Positions 53,207 through 61,311 of a stretch of 64,000 nucleotides of DNA are shown piece by piece (position 1 is the first letter of the stretch; each line of letters opens with the position of its first letter). Where the stretch lies: contig AP025250.1 of NCBI GenBank assembly GCA_020886235.1, positions 1,118,715 through 1,182,714 on the forward strand, read 5' to 3'. Under the pieces are notes generated by a model. It was not told where the DNA came from and ran no database searches. It was given only the letters and a program-made list of their open reading frames with translations. The translations under genes were made by a program, and so were the position numbers. The DNA is from Candidatus Dependentiae bacterium Noda2021 (GTDB taxonomy: Bacteria; Babelota; Babeliae; Babelales; Vermiphilaceae).

Positions 53207-54601
53207 ATGTCTATAATCTATAAAAAATCTTTATTTATTTTTCGTCGTGATTTGCGGTTACAAGATAATACAGCTCTCAATAAGTCGCTGGAAAAGTCTT
53301 TGTACGTAATCCCTTGTTTCAATTTTGATCCGGTGCAGGTAGGCAGTCAAAATAGTTTCCGCTCAGATAATGCTATTCAATTCATGATTGAATCTTTAGA
53401 CGATCTAGCGCATCATCTAAAGCGTAAAAACGGTAAACTATACTTCTTTTTTGATGAGTTAATTATTAATTTACAGCGACTAATAAAACAAGAACAGATT
53501 GAGGCGATATTTACCAATCGTGATTACACCCCATTTTCTTTAAAGCGCGATGAAGCAATAAGAAAACTCTGCGAGCATCATGGTATTGCATTTGAACAAT
53601 ACGATGACGCACTGTTAAATAGTCCAGAGAAAATCCATACTCAAAGCAATACCCCGTTTAGCGTATACACAGCATTTTATAAAAATTCTTTGCATTTTCC
53701 CGTAGCTAAGCCGACAGCGTTAACTGACGAAGGCCGTTTTTACACGGAGCATATAGCTCATGAAAAAACGCTGGAATCTATAAAAGATCACCTCATAAAA
53801 CATGAAAATCCCAACATTAATATCCGTGGTGGAAGACAACATGCAATAGCCATTTTAAAAGATTTAAGCACATTTAAAAATTATCAAACCACGCGAGACT
53901 TTCCTTCAATACCAACGACCCATCTTTCAGGGCATAACAAGTTTGGCACCGTTTCAATCCGAGAAGTCTACCATATGATGGTTCGTGAGTTAGGTGCAAA
54001 TCATGGGCTCATACGCCAACTTTACTGGCGTGATTTTTTTACTCATGTCGCGTATCATTCACCCTTTGTGTTTGGGCAAGCATTTCACAAAAAATATGAT
54101 GATATTCCATGGGCACATAATGAAAAACTATTTAAAGCGTGGTGTGACGGCTTGACTGGCTTTCCCATAGTTGATGCGGGCATGCGACAGCTGCTTGAAA
54201 CTGGGTTTATGCATAATAGAACCCGCATGATAGTTGGCTCATTTTTGGTCAAAGATTTGCATATAGATTGGCAGTGGGGTGAAAAATTCTTTGCACAGCA
54301 TTTATTAGATTATGATCCTGCGGTAAATAATGGTAGCTGGCAATGGGTTGCCTCAACGGGCTGCGATGCAACACCCTATTTTAGAATATTCAACCCGTGG
54401 CTACAGCAAGAAAAGTTTGATAAAGACTGCACCTATATTAAAAAGTGGGTACCAGAGTTAAAGAACGTAAGTAACGATGTCTTACACAATTTATATAAAG
54501 ATAGTTCTAGGCCGATCAAAGGATATCCGCGCCCTCTCGTGGATCACTCGGTTGAATCGATGAAAACTAAGCTTATTTACAAACGTGCTGCTACGAATTA
54601 G
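53207..54601 (+). CDS. phrB: Deoxyribodipyrimidine photolyase (class I CPD type)
   Basis: A 464-residue light-driven DNA repair enzyme that splits cyclobutane pyrimidine dimers. The N-terminal antenna domain starts FIFRRDLRLQDNTALNKSLE. The C-terminal FAD domain has RQLYWRDFFTHVAYHSP, GLTGFPIVDAGMRQLLETGF and HNRTRMIVGSFLVKDL, ending with NNGSWQWVASTGCDATPYF, the class I signature. Conserved Trp chain residues are present. It is followed 10 bp later by a second photolyase/cryptochrome-family gene, suggesting a two-gene light-repair operon. Confidence 0.95.
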   Translation: MSIIYKKSLFIFRRDLRLQDNTALNKSLEKSLYVIPCFNFDPVQVGSQNSFRSDNAIQFMIESLDDLAHHLKRKNGKLYFFFDELIINLQRLIKQEQIEAIFTNRDYTPFSLKRDEAIRKLCEHHGIAFEQYDDALLNSPEKIHTQSNTPFSVYTAFYKNSLHFPVAKPTALTDEGRFYTEHIAHEKTLESIKDHLIKHENPNINIRGGRQHAIAILKDLSTFKNYQTTRDFPSIPTTHLSGHNKFGTVSIREVYHMMVRELGANHGLIRQLYWRDFFTHVAYHSPFVFGQAFHKKYDDIPWAHNEKLFKAWCDGLTGFPIVDAGMRQLLETGFMHNRTRMIVGSFLVKDLHIDWQWGEKFFAQHLLDYDPAVNNGSWQWVASTGCDATPYFRIFNPWLQQEKFDKDCTYIKKWVPELKNVSNDVLHNLYKDSSRPIKGYPRPLVDHSVESMKTKLIYKRAATN

Positions 54602-54611
54602 GAGTAGGCAA

Positions 54612-56068
54612 ATGCAAAAAAAGGCGGTACTGATACTCCCTAATCAACTGTTTAAAGATCATCCGTTAGTCGAGGAAGGTAGTGTAATTATCCTGTACGA
54701 GCATCCCGCTTTTTTACTGATTTTGCATTTCATAAACAAAAGCTTATTTTGCACCGGGCAAGCATGAAGACCTTAGCTCATGATTGGGCTCAAGCAGGGC
54801 ATAATGTTGTGTATCTTGAATATGGCCAAGCATTATTTGATTACTTAAAAAAGAAAAATATTAAAGAATTATCGGTGCTTGAACTCATCGATCATGATTT
54901 ACAAAAAACTCTAGGCGCTGCTGCAAAAAAAGCAGGTATACACATTGATGTGTACCAATCGCCAGCTTTTTTATGCGATCAAGAGCGCATTGATTCACTA
55001 TTAGGCGATAAAGAGAGTTTTAGAATGAGCGGTTTTTACGCTCAACAGCGTAAAGATTTTAACATTTTAATGACGGCAGGAAAACCCACGGGAGGCAAGT
55101 GGAGCTTTGACACCGAGAACAGAAAAAAATTGCCTAAGGATTTATACATACCTTCTTTGCAGATCCCGCGTTCTAATGCTTTTGTGGCAGAGGCACATGA
55201 TTATGTGGCCAAACACTTTCCTGATAATCCAGGAGAGGCTGAGGGGTTTATATATCCAACAAGCCATAATCAATCTGAACAATGGCTTGAGGATTTTTTA
55301 GAGCATAGGCTTGTTCGTTTTGGTGACTATCAGGACGCTTTTGAAAAAAATCAGGTATTTACCTTTCACAGCGTTTTGACGCCAATGCTAAATAGTGGGT
55401 TGTTGACACCCGCATATGTTGTAGGGCGTACCCTTGAATATGCAAAGCATCACAAGAATATTTCACTCAATAACCTTGAGGGGTTTATACGGCAAATTAT
55501 TGGTTGGCGCGAGTTTGTGCGCGGGGTGTACTCATGTAAAGGCATTGAGCAAAAAGATTCAAATTTTTTTTCTTTTAAACGAAAATTGCCCGACTCATTT
55601 TATACCGGCACGACCGGCATTGATCCGGTTGATGATGCTATAAAAAAAATTAACAAATTTGCCTATGTTCATCACATTGAACGATTGATGGTCTTGGGCA
55701 ATTTTATGTTTCTATGTGAGATCAACCCCAAAGAAGTGTATCGTTGGTTCATGGAGTTATTTATTGATGCGTATGATTGGGTTATGGTGCCTAATGTATT
55801 TGGTATGAGCCAATATGCTGATGGGGGGCTCATGACTACTAAGCCTTATTTTTCAAGCTCTAATTATATTAAGAATATGAGCAATTACAAAAAAGGGCCG
55901 TGGGCTGATGTATGGGATGCACTATTTTGGCGTTTTATTTATAAACACCAAGAGTTAATAGGCAATACTGCTCGCCTTGCAATAATGAATTCATATTTAA
56001 AAAGACTCAAGCCTGAACGTTTAAAAGAATTGTTACGAGTAGGCGATGCTTTTTTGAAGCAATTGTAA
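54612..56068 (+). CDS. Photolyase/cryptochrome-related protein (PF04244 type), apparent frameshift
   Basis: Two frames (from ATG 54612, and one running to 56068) together give about 485 residues. The frame is lost in a T run (54710-54715, six T); a seventh restores HPAFFTDFAFHKQK and continues to HRASMKTLAHDWAQ. N-terminal AVLILPNQLFKDHPLV and C-terminal FIRQIIGWREFVRGVYSC, YGMSQYADGG-like (FGMSQYADGGLMTTKPYFSS) fit the bacterial cryptochrome/6-4-photolyase group. Related enzymes carry an iron-sulfur cluster with Cys after NYI..MS; here that region (NMSNYKKGPWADVWDALFWR) has no Cys, so a cluster-free variant is likely. No separate start is plausible for the second frame. Confidence 0.8.
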
Positions 56069-56101
56069 ATAAATTATTTATAGATTGTATCTGAATGACC
56101 A

Positions 56102-56461
56102 CTACACTACTGTGTCAGGATTAACACGCTTGTATTGCTTCATTAAATATCTTTTGCGTTGATAGAGGCTATTTTCATAGACATTAATATCAATATCTTT
56201 TTTTGTCAGAGCAGAAACTTGTTCCTGAATTGCTTTTAAATCTCCAATTTTGCCTGTGTACTTTAGTTCAAGTTGCGTTAGTTCTTTCTTGTGTTTTTGT
56301 AGTTGAGCCTCTAAGTAAATGCAATCTTCATCCATCTTGATCTCATTTTTTATAAACATTTGCTGATTGCCAAAAGAATAGTTCTCTTCTGTGTGCATAG
56401 CTTGTGATGTACTCACACAATTAATTAAGAATAAAAAAATATAAAATAGGGAATTTCTCAT
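56102..56461 (-). CDS. Exported coiled-coil protein of unknown function
   Basis: A 119-residue protein with a signal peptide (ending STSQA) and mature start MHTEENYSFGNQQM. A central region is coiled-coil-like (LEAQLQKHKKELTQLELKYT then KAIQEQVSALTKKD). The end is Lys/Arg/Tyr-rich. The start is served by TAAGG. No family. It is the second of a same-strand pair after the 56483 gene, which lies 21 bp upstream. Confidence 0.6.
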   Translation of the reverse strand: MRNSLFYIFLFLINCVSTSQAMHTEENYSFGNQQMFIKNEIKMDEDCIYLEAQLQKHKKELTQLELKYTGKIGDLKAIQEQVSALTKKDIDINVYENSLYQRKRYLMKQYKRVNPDTVV

Positions 56462-56482
56462 AGAGGCCTTACAGGGTATGAA

Positions 56483-56800
56483 TTATTTTTCTTGTGCAAT
56501 GTCATTAAGAGCGCGAGGTACTGCTTTTGCTTGATATTTTTCACTGAGCTTCTCGTGACGGCTTTTTTGTACGGTGTGTGTCTGCGCTGCAATGTAGTTT
56601 AAGTTCTTGCGGCAAATGGCAATGCATTGCTCACAAGGGAATTTGCGCGATGTAAGCTGGTTGTATGCGACCAATAAATCATAAAATTCTTTGCCTAACA
56701 AGTCTCTTTCCTGTTGTGGCGATAAACGGCTCAAAGAACAATCCATACAACTAATACTAAGCATGGTGAACATTAATGAAAAACAGAGGTACTTAAACAT
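56483..56800 (-). CDS. Exported cysteine-containing helical protein of unknown function
   Basis: A 105-residue protein starting at ATG 56800 (GGAG site). The signal peptide ends in LSISC, and the mature start is MDCSLSRLSPQQERDLL. Two more Cys pairs occur (KFPCEQCIAICRKNL), giving CxxC-x3-C. The remainder is helical and basic. The Cys pattern could bind metal or form disulfides. No family recognised. It is followed by the 56102 gene. Confidence 0.6.
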   Translation of the reverse strand: MFKYLCFSLMFTMLSISCMDCSLSRLSPQQERDLLGKEFYDLLVAYNQLTSRKFPCEQCIAICRKNLNYIAAQTHTVQKSRHEKLSEKYQAKAVPRALNDIAQEK

Positions 56801-56846
56801 AATCACTCCAGTCATTTAATTTTATTTTTATTAATTCTAATATAAC

Positions 56847-56878
56847 AAAAAAAGACCCTAGTGAAAGAGTCTTTTTTT
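56847..56878. terminator. Bidirectional terminator between the 56902 and 56800 genes
   Basis: Stem AAAAAAAGAC / GTCTTTTTTT with a 12-nt loop, in the spacer downstream of the 56902-57726 gene. Confidence 0.65.
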
Positions 56879-56901
56879 ATGGTGAAATATGTGATCGAAT
56901 T

Positions 56902-57726
56902 TTATTTTTTTCTAAGATTTCTTTTAACTAGTTCCTGTTGTTCGATTTTTCCAGCAATAAGGCGAGTATTTTCCAAACATTCGCCATATTGCTTTTTTAA
57001 TTCTGGGATTGAATTAAGGAGCGCTACTTTTTCTTCATCTTTAACAATCGTTACTACATCACCTGTTTTAATGATGCCAGCTTTCAAAACAAATAACTTT
57101 AATCCACGCAAGCGATCTTGTAAGCCGTGAATTATGTCGCCATTTATCGTCTTGTGTCCATTTTCATACACACTCTCAGCGTTCAGGAAACTCAGTGCTG
57201 TTTTACCACAGCGGGATTCAATTTTCCAACAGGCGTGGTGAGGAATATCCGTTTTTAGTAAAATTGCTTTTGGTGTAATGTTAGAGTTTTCTAAGATAGA
57301 ATCATTTTCTGTAACAACGATCAAATCACCACTATTTAGTGATTTTTGACCTATATCTAGTCCGGCTACATGTATATTATCACCAGGAATTTGCGCGCCT
57401 CCCAGGGCACTAGAAACATCAGATCGCATGAGTGTAACAGGGGTATAACTTATCAAACTATCCTTTTTATCAGCTTCAATGCCATCATCCAAGATGTGCA
57501 TTGTATCAACAATTTTTCGTGTGTTAGGCTCAGGTCTTACCACTAAGGAAGTGATTATTCCTTTATTAGATAATTGTGATTTTGGAAGTATTTGAGCTAA
57601 TTGTTCGGGTGTTATTGTAGTAAATATTTGTTGTGCTTTAGCCGGTACGTAAAAATTGTTGTTATTTTCCATGCATTGAAGCAGGCAAGTAGTTAACGAT
57701 ATGACTAAAATTAATACTCTACACAT
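56902..57726 (-). CDS. Exported MOSC-domain-like protein
   Basis: A 274-residue protein with a signal peptide (ending LLQC; mature MENNNNFYVPAKA). The central part reads like a MOSC domain, the fold that binds molybdenum cofactor or sulfur: ITSLVVRPEPNTRKIVD, then GDNIHVAGLDIGQKSLNSGD, and HHACWKIESRCGK, which matches the cysteine-containing PC-x-K/R-L/I motif. It ends with GLKLFVLKAGIIKTGDVVTI, the closing barrel strands. Helical tail rich in Glu/Lys. MOSC proteins are usually cytoplasmic, so a signal peptide is unusual. The call is from pattern only. Confidence 0.6.
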   Translation of the reverse strand: MCRVLILVISLTTCLLQCMENNNNFYVPAKAQQIFTTITPEQLAQILPKSQLSNKGIITSLVVRPEPNTRKIVDTMHILDDGIEADKKDSLISYTPVTLMRSDVSSALGGAQIPGDNIHVAGLDIGQKSLNSGDLIVVTENDSILENSNITPKAILLKTDIPHHACWKIESRCGKTALSFLNAESVYENGHKTINGDIIHGLQDRLRGLKLFVLKAGIIKTGDVVTIVKDEEKVALLNSIPELKKQYGECLENTRLIAGKIEQQELVKRNLRKK

Positions 57727-57786
57727 AATTTTTAAACCTAGTTAGTGGTGAATAAGATAAGCACATGATATCACACTTACATGAGC

Positions 57787-57817
57787 AAAAAAATAGGCCC
57801 CATTAATTGAGGGCCTA
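57787..57817 (-). terminator. Rho-independent terminator after the 57838 gene
   Basis: Stem TAGGCCC / GGGCCTA with a 10-nt loop, followed on the minus strand by TTTTTTT. Confidence 0.85.
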
Positions 57818-57837
57818 CTATGTAGTCGTGGTAAGTG

Positions 57838-58736
57838 TTAATTTACATTATTACCAAATGAAACTGGTGGTCTAAAGTGATTTTGCATTGCAAAAACCAT
57901 TTTTCTAGGAATCTGTTTTTGTGCATCTAACACTTTATCTAGTTTTTGGTTTAATTCATTCAATTGTTTTGCCAGTTCAGTCTGTATAGTTTTATTACTC
58001 TCAGCGATGAACGCTTTTAAATCTTCAATTTTTAATGAAAGTAATGATTCAATCTGTTCTTTGGTAAGATTCAGTTTAGTTGCAAGTTCATTAAACTGAT
58101 TTTTTGTTTCAGCGTCAAGATTTGCGATTTTGGTATTAACTGCTCCAAACCCATCAGCCATATCATTACGAGTTTTTTGGCCATCAGACTTAACTTCTTT
58201 GGTTACCCAGCCCTTGATATTTTGGGTGTATTCACCAAGTTTGGCAAGAATTTCATCTTTAGATTTAGTGACAGCGTTTATTACCGCGCCTTTAACTTTT
58301 TCAAGCATCTCGCGGGTTTTAATACCGTCGCCAGTTATAAACTTATGAATTTGATTTAGGACTAAATACCCACCCCTGCAATTAATGCAGCGGTAAGCAT
58401 TTTTGAGCTTGCAATAGTGCTTATTGCACTTGTTAACTGCTCAGCCTGCTTTCCGATTGCTCCACCAAGTTGGGAGAGTGTTTGGCCAGATGTGGCATTA
58501 GTTATTGCCTGGGCAGCAGATTCTGCAGGCTTATCAACCGCAGACGCTAATAATCTATCTGTTCGGGTAAATACAGATCCTAGGCGATCAGTATTCTGGT
58601 ATGCCCAATAACTGGCAAGTGCACCACCCGTACCAACAAACGTACCCACCATACGGCCGGCCATTGTGTGTGTAGCGGCTGGAACTGCTAGTAAACTTAA
58701 TAAGCCTAATGTGGCTAATTGTAATCGTAATTTCAT
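57838..58736 (-). CDS. Membrane-anchored coiled-coil protein, apparent frameshift
   Basis: Two frames (58736-58362 and 58308-57838) together give about 299 residues. The start ATG 58736 has GGAGG. A signal peptide or helix (MKLRLQLATLGLLSLLAVPA) is followed by two Gly-rich hydrophobic segments (VGTFVGTGGALASYWAY and LTAALIAGVGYLVLN) and a long helical region (DMADGFGAVNTKIANLDAET, then LAKQLNELNQKLDKVLDAQK) typical of coiled coils. The frame is lost at CCC (58369-58371); adding one base gives AGVGYLVLNQIHKFITGDG with no stop. It resembles the upstream 58758 gene in layout. Function unknown; a surface or tail-like structure is possible. Confidence 0.65.
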
Positions 58737-58757
58737 GTTGATAACCTCCAACATTTC

Positions 58758-59261
58758 TTATAATTTTCTTTTTATTTGATCCAGATCTTTTTTGATCTGA
58801 TCTAAATCTTTATGAGTCTTAGTGTGTGCGTCGCGATTTTCTTTTCTAAAATTTTCAAATCTTTTAGAAAGGGCATCTAACCGTTCACTAACCTCTTTAG
58901 TAATGAAACTCTTTAATGAGTTCACTCCTGCATTTACCGTATTCGTGACGTGCTTTGTTGTTGCAGGCATGTAATTTTTTAAGTATTCAAAACCCAATAA
59001 CGCTCCCGTGCCTAAGGCATACGTGCCAATGCTTCTTTTTATAAGTGCACTTTTAAAGCGTGAGCGTGTTTTTTTAACTTTAGGTGTTTCAGGCTCTACT
59101 TCAGGAGTTTGTGCTTGAGTTGAATAGGGAGAAAAAGCTGTTTTAAGCCAGACAGAGCTGGTTAGGTAAGCTTTTTTATTAAAACTTTGGTTGTTTTGCA
59201 TCGCACTTGAAGTACCTGCAATGCCTATAAAGCCAAACAAAGCGATATAAGTTAATTTCAT
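58758..59261 (-). CDS. Exported coiled-coil protein, paralogue-like to the next gene
   Basis: About 167 residues from ATG 59261 (GGAGGTTAT site). A signal peptide (ending TSSA) precedes mature MQNNQSFNKKAYLTSSVW. A Pro/Glu linker and basic patch follow, then a hydrophobic segment (YALGTGALLGFEYLKNY) and a coiled coil (SERLDALSKRFENFRKENRD then HTKTHKDLDQIKKDLDQIKR). This layout, basic patch, hydrophobic hairpin and coiled coil, also fits the downstream 57838 gene, 21 bp away. No family recognised. Confidence 0.65.
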   Translation of the reverse strand: MKLTYIALFGFIGIAGTSSAMQNNQSFNKKAYLTSSVWLKTAFSPYSTQAQTPEVEPETPKVKKTRSRFKSALIKRSIGTYALGTGALLGFEYLKNYMPATTKHVTNTVNAGVNSLKSFITKEVSERLDALSKRFENFRKENRDAHTKTHKDLDQIKKDLDQIKRKL

Positions 59262-59326
59262 AATTATAACCTCCACGTTACTATTAGTGTGCTAGAAGCC
59301 ATTTACCTTCTTTACGCATTAATCTT

Positions 59327-59354
59327 ATTATGAACTAAACTCAAAAATTGTCAA
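59327..59354 (-). promoter_or_regulatory. Promoter for the coiled-coil gene pair
   Basis: On the minus strand TTGACA (59349-59354), a 16-bp spacer and CATAAT (59327-59332), 66 bp before the start codon. Confidence 0.65.
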
Positions 59355-59452
59355 TTTGATATTTCACATAGAAAATAAAAGCGAGACGGGTTTGGGCACA
59401 AAGCAGCTTTTTGATTAATTTTGAATAAATATGCGCATATTAAGACATAATC

Positions 59453-60103
59453 TTAACGCATTATATTTTCTTGAATCATCATGAGATTGCGCTCTGACGT
59501 ACGAGTAGGCAGCGCTGAGCCACCGGCATTGTATGATTTTACCTCAAGTGATGAGCCTTTAAGGCCCAGGCGACCTTTGAGTATTATTTTTACCTCATAA
59601 ACATCATGACGGGCACGCTCATTGGCTATTCTGTCAGCGGGTGTCCATTCGTAGAGGGTTTGGTTCATGTGATTATTAAGAGCGATTGTAGCTCCAATGT
59701 AACCAAAAGGGGATTGTTGTAATTTTTTGTTGAAAACTAAGTAAGCTACCACGTGGTTAACATCAGGATCATAAAAAGTGAGTCTGGTATGAAAATCATA
59801 ATAATTTTTCACCAGCAAGGGGACACGAATTTTATTGAGTGTTACCGCGCCTATGGGCAAGTCGGCAAGAGGATATTCTTCTAGTCTCATTACTAAATTA
59901 TGTTGAGTAAGATTTTGAATCTGAGTTATGTATAAAGTTGTGCCTTGTCGGGCAATTTTAATACCTTCACAATTTTCATAGGTTTCCACACAAAATGAGC
60001 GAGGGGTGCGTGGGCAATCACCGTAAGGTGAGCAACGATAAGGTTTGATGGTAAGTGTTCCTAAGGTAGCGATAAGTATGAGATATTTAGAAAATTGTTT
60101 CAT
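59453..60103 (-). CDS. Exported protein of unknown function, beta-rich
   Basis: A 216-residue protein, start ATG 60103 with AAAGGGGAC. A signal peptide covers about the first 24 residues, and the mature part contains three Cys (SPYGDCP, SFCVETY, NCEGIK), then several strands (VMRLEEYPLADLPIGAVTL, LVKNYYDFHTRLTFYDP) and a basic C-terminal half ending in ENLMR-like residues. The pattern of N-x-T/D and beta strands is similar to other exported genes here. No family recognised. The upstream region on the minus strand has an AT-rich promoter-like region but no strong consensus. Confidence 0.6.
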   Translation of the reverse strand: MKQFSKYLILIATLGTLTIKPYRCSPYGDCPRTPRSFCVETYENCEGIKIARQGTTLYITQIQNLTQHNLVMRLEEYPLADLPIGAVTLNKIRVPLLVKNYYDFHTRLTFYDPDVNHVVAYLVFNKKLQQSPFGYIGATIALNNHMNQTLYEWTPADRIANERARHDVYEVKIILKGRLGLKGSSLEVKSYNAGGSALPTRTSERNLMMIQENIMR

Positions 60104-60234
60104 TGCTGTCCCCTTTGTATGCTATTAGTCTACCAATATACAAATTCAAATTGTAATATATTTAACTGCGAGACAGGTTTGTTGCGCTCTAATAACTCAT
60201 TTTGTTACCGTGAAGCAAACAAAAGGAGATGCCA

Positions 60235-60432
60235 ATGCCAGAGATGACAAATTGTGAATATAATTGTCTGAAATTGTTATATAAGTTAGCTGCTATAGAT
60301 TGGTTTATAGAAAATCATGGCTACCCAGATGCAGCAAATGAAAAACAACCTGATTGCACCAAGCTCATGGAGCACCTACAAAAAGATTTAGAAAAGCACA
60401 TAGGTGCATTTAAAAAGCACGTATGCAAGTAG
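60235..60432 (+). CDS. Short conserved-looking helical protein of unknown function
   Basis: A 65-residue protein with AAGGAG optimally spaced from ATG 60235; ATG 60229 is too close to the site. It has no signal peptide. Helical, with four Cys (TNCEYNCLKLL, PDCTKL, KHVCK) spread so that two disulfides or a metal site could form. The pattern WFIENHGYPDAANEK is distinctive. Probably a real small gene given its ribosome site, but no family is recognised. It converges with the mutY-like gene with no gap. Confidence 0.55.
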   Translation: MPEMTNCEYNCLKLLYKLAAIDWFIENHGYPDAANEKQPDCTKLMEHLQKDLEKHIGAFKKHVCK

Positions 60433-61251
60433 CTAGGTAATTATAAAGCCATCAGACGTTTTTTTAATGAGCTTCTCTGTGCAAAGTTCATCGATTATTT
60501 GCTGGAGTAATGCCTGATCGCGATTGATTCCCTGCATGAGCGCTTGTGTGTTAACCGGCTCTGTGCTTTGGAGTAATTTCTTTAATATCAGGCCGCGTAC
60601 TTGTCTATTAGAGCCCTCAAACTTGGATTGTACCGCATGGTGCTTACTTTTGCGGCTTGGATTAATGGTATTTTTTTTGAGGTACACGCCATAATCCATA
60701 AGCGCATAATACCAATCGCGTGCGTGTTCTTTTTCAAGGGAGCGTGCTACTAAGGGTTCTATTTGTTTATCGTGAATTTTTTCAGAGCTATTTGCAAAGA
60801 AAAAGTAGATGAACACTGCGCGAATATTTGTCTCTATAAAAACGGTAGGATTGTTGTATGCAAAAGCACATATTGAAGCGGCTGTTGCTTTTCCAATGCC
60901 AGGGAACGTTTCAAGAATAGCCGGGTCATTAGGTAAAACGCCGTCATGCTCGGCTACAATTTTTTTTGCAATTTGGTGCAGATACATGCCGCGGCGATTA
61001 TAACCCATACCCTGCCATTGCAAGAGTACTTCATGAAGCGAGGCGTTAGCTAGTGCATGGAATGTGGGAAATGTAGTTATAAATTGTGGGAATTTAATTG
61101 CAACACGGGCAGTTTGTGTTTGTTGTAACATGATTTCTGATACAACAACGTGGTAGGGATTATCAGTGTGTCTCCAATCAAATAGGCGGCCATTCTTTTG
61201 ATAATAGTCCCATATGATTGATTGAAAATGTTTAATGTCTAAATTATTCAT
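60433..61251 (-). CDS. MutY-like HhH-GPD DNA glycosylase without the iron-sulfur cluster
   Basis: A 272-residue protein of the endonuclease III superfamily, probably removing A opposite 8-oxoguanine. The catalytic Glu motif is SEIMLQQTQTARV, the helix-hairpin-helix is LETFPGIGKATAASICAFAY, and the downstream region is FIETNIRAVFIYFFF, where MutY and EndoIII normally have Asp in VDxNVxRV; here it is Glu. The C-terminal four-Cys motif for the 4Fe-4S cluster is absent (KKNTINPSRKSKHHAVQSKF, no Cys). This matches, from memory, a MutY-like group common in CPR genomes. Its start codon lies in a strong hairpin. Confidence 0.8.
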   Translation of the reverse strand: MNNLDIKHFQSIIWDYYQKNGRLFDWRHTDNPYHVVVSEIMLQQTQTARVAIKFPQFITTFPTFHALANASLHEVLLQWQGMGYNRRGMYLHQIAKKIVAEHDGVLPNDPAILETFPGIGKATAASICAFAYNNPTVFIETNIRAVFIYFFFANSSEKIHDKQIEPLVARSLEKEHARDWYYALMDYGVYLKKNTINPSRKSKHHAVQSKFEGSNRQVRGLILKKLLQSTEPVNTQALMQGINRDQALLQQIIDELCTEKLIKKTSDGFIIT

Positions 61252-61275
61252 GGTATCCCCTAAAAAGATACCATG
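61249..61275 (-). promoter_or_regulatory. Hairpin sequestering the start codon of the mutY-like gene
   Basis: Perfect 9-bp inverted repeat CATGGTATC / GATACCATG with a 9-nt loop. On the minus strand the second arm contains the AUG start codon, and the loop carries the AGGGG ribosome site. The first arm starts a 4-codon reading frame (AUG GUA UCU UUU UAG). It could control translation, for example as a thermosensor or coupled leader peptide. Confidence 0.6.
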
Positions 61276-61311
61276 AGTATATATGTTTTATAGTTATTTT
61301 TGAATTGGTAG

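Noticed and set aside
59341-60190. Repeated GCGAGAC[GA]GGTTTG strings at about 59381 and 60168
   Set aside because: Only two short partial copies exist and neither coincides with a promoter position or a palindrome, so chance is likely.
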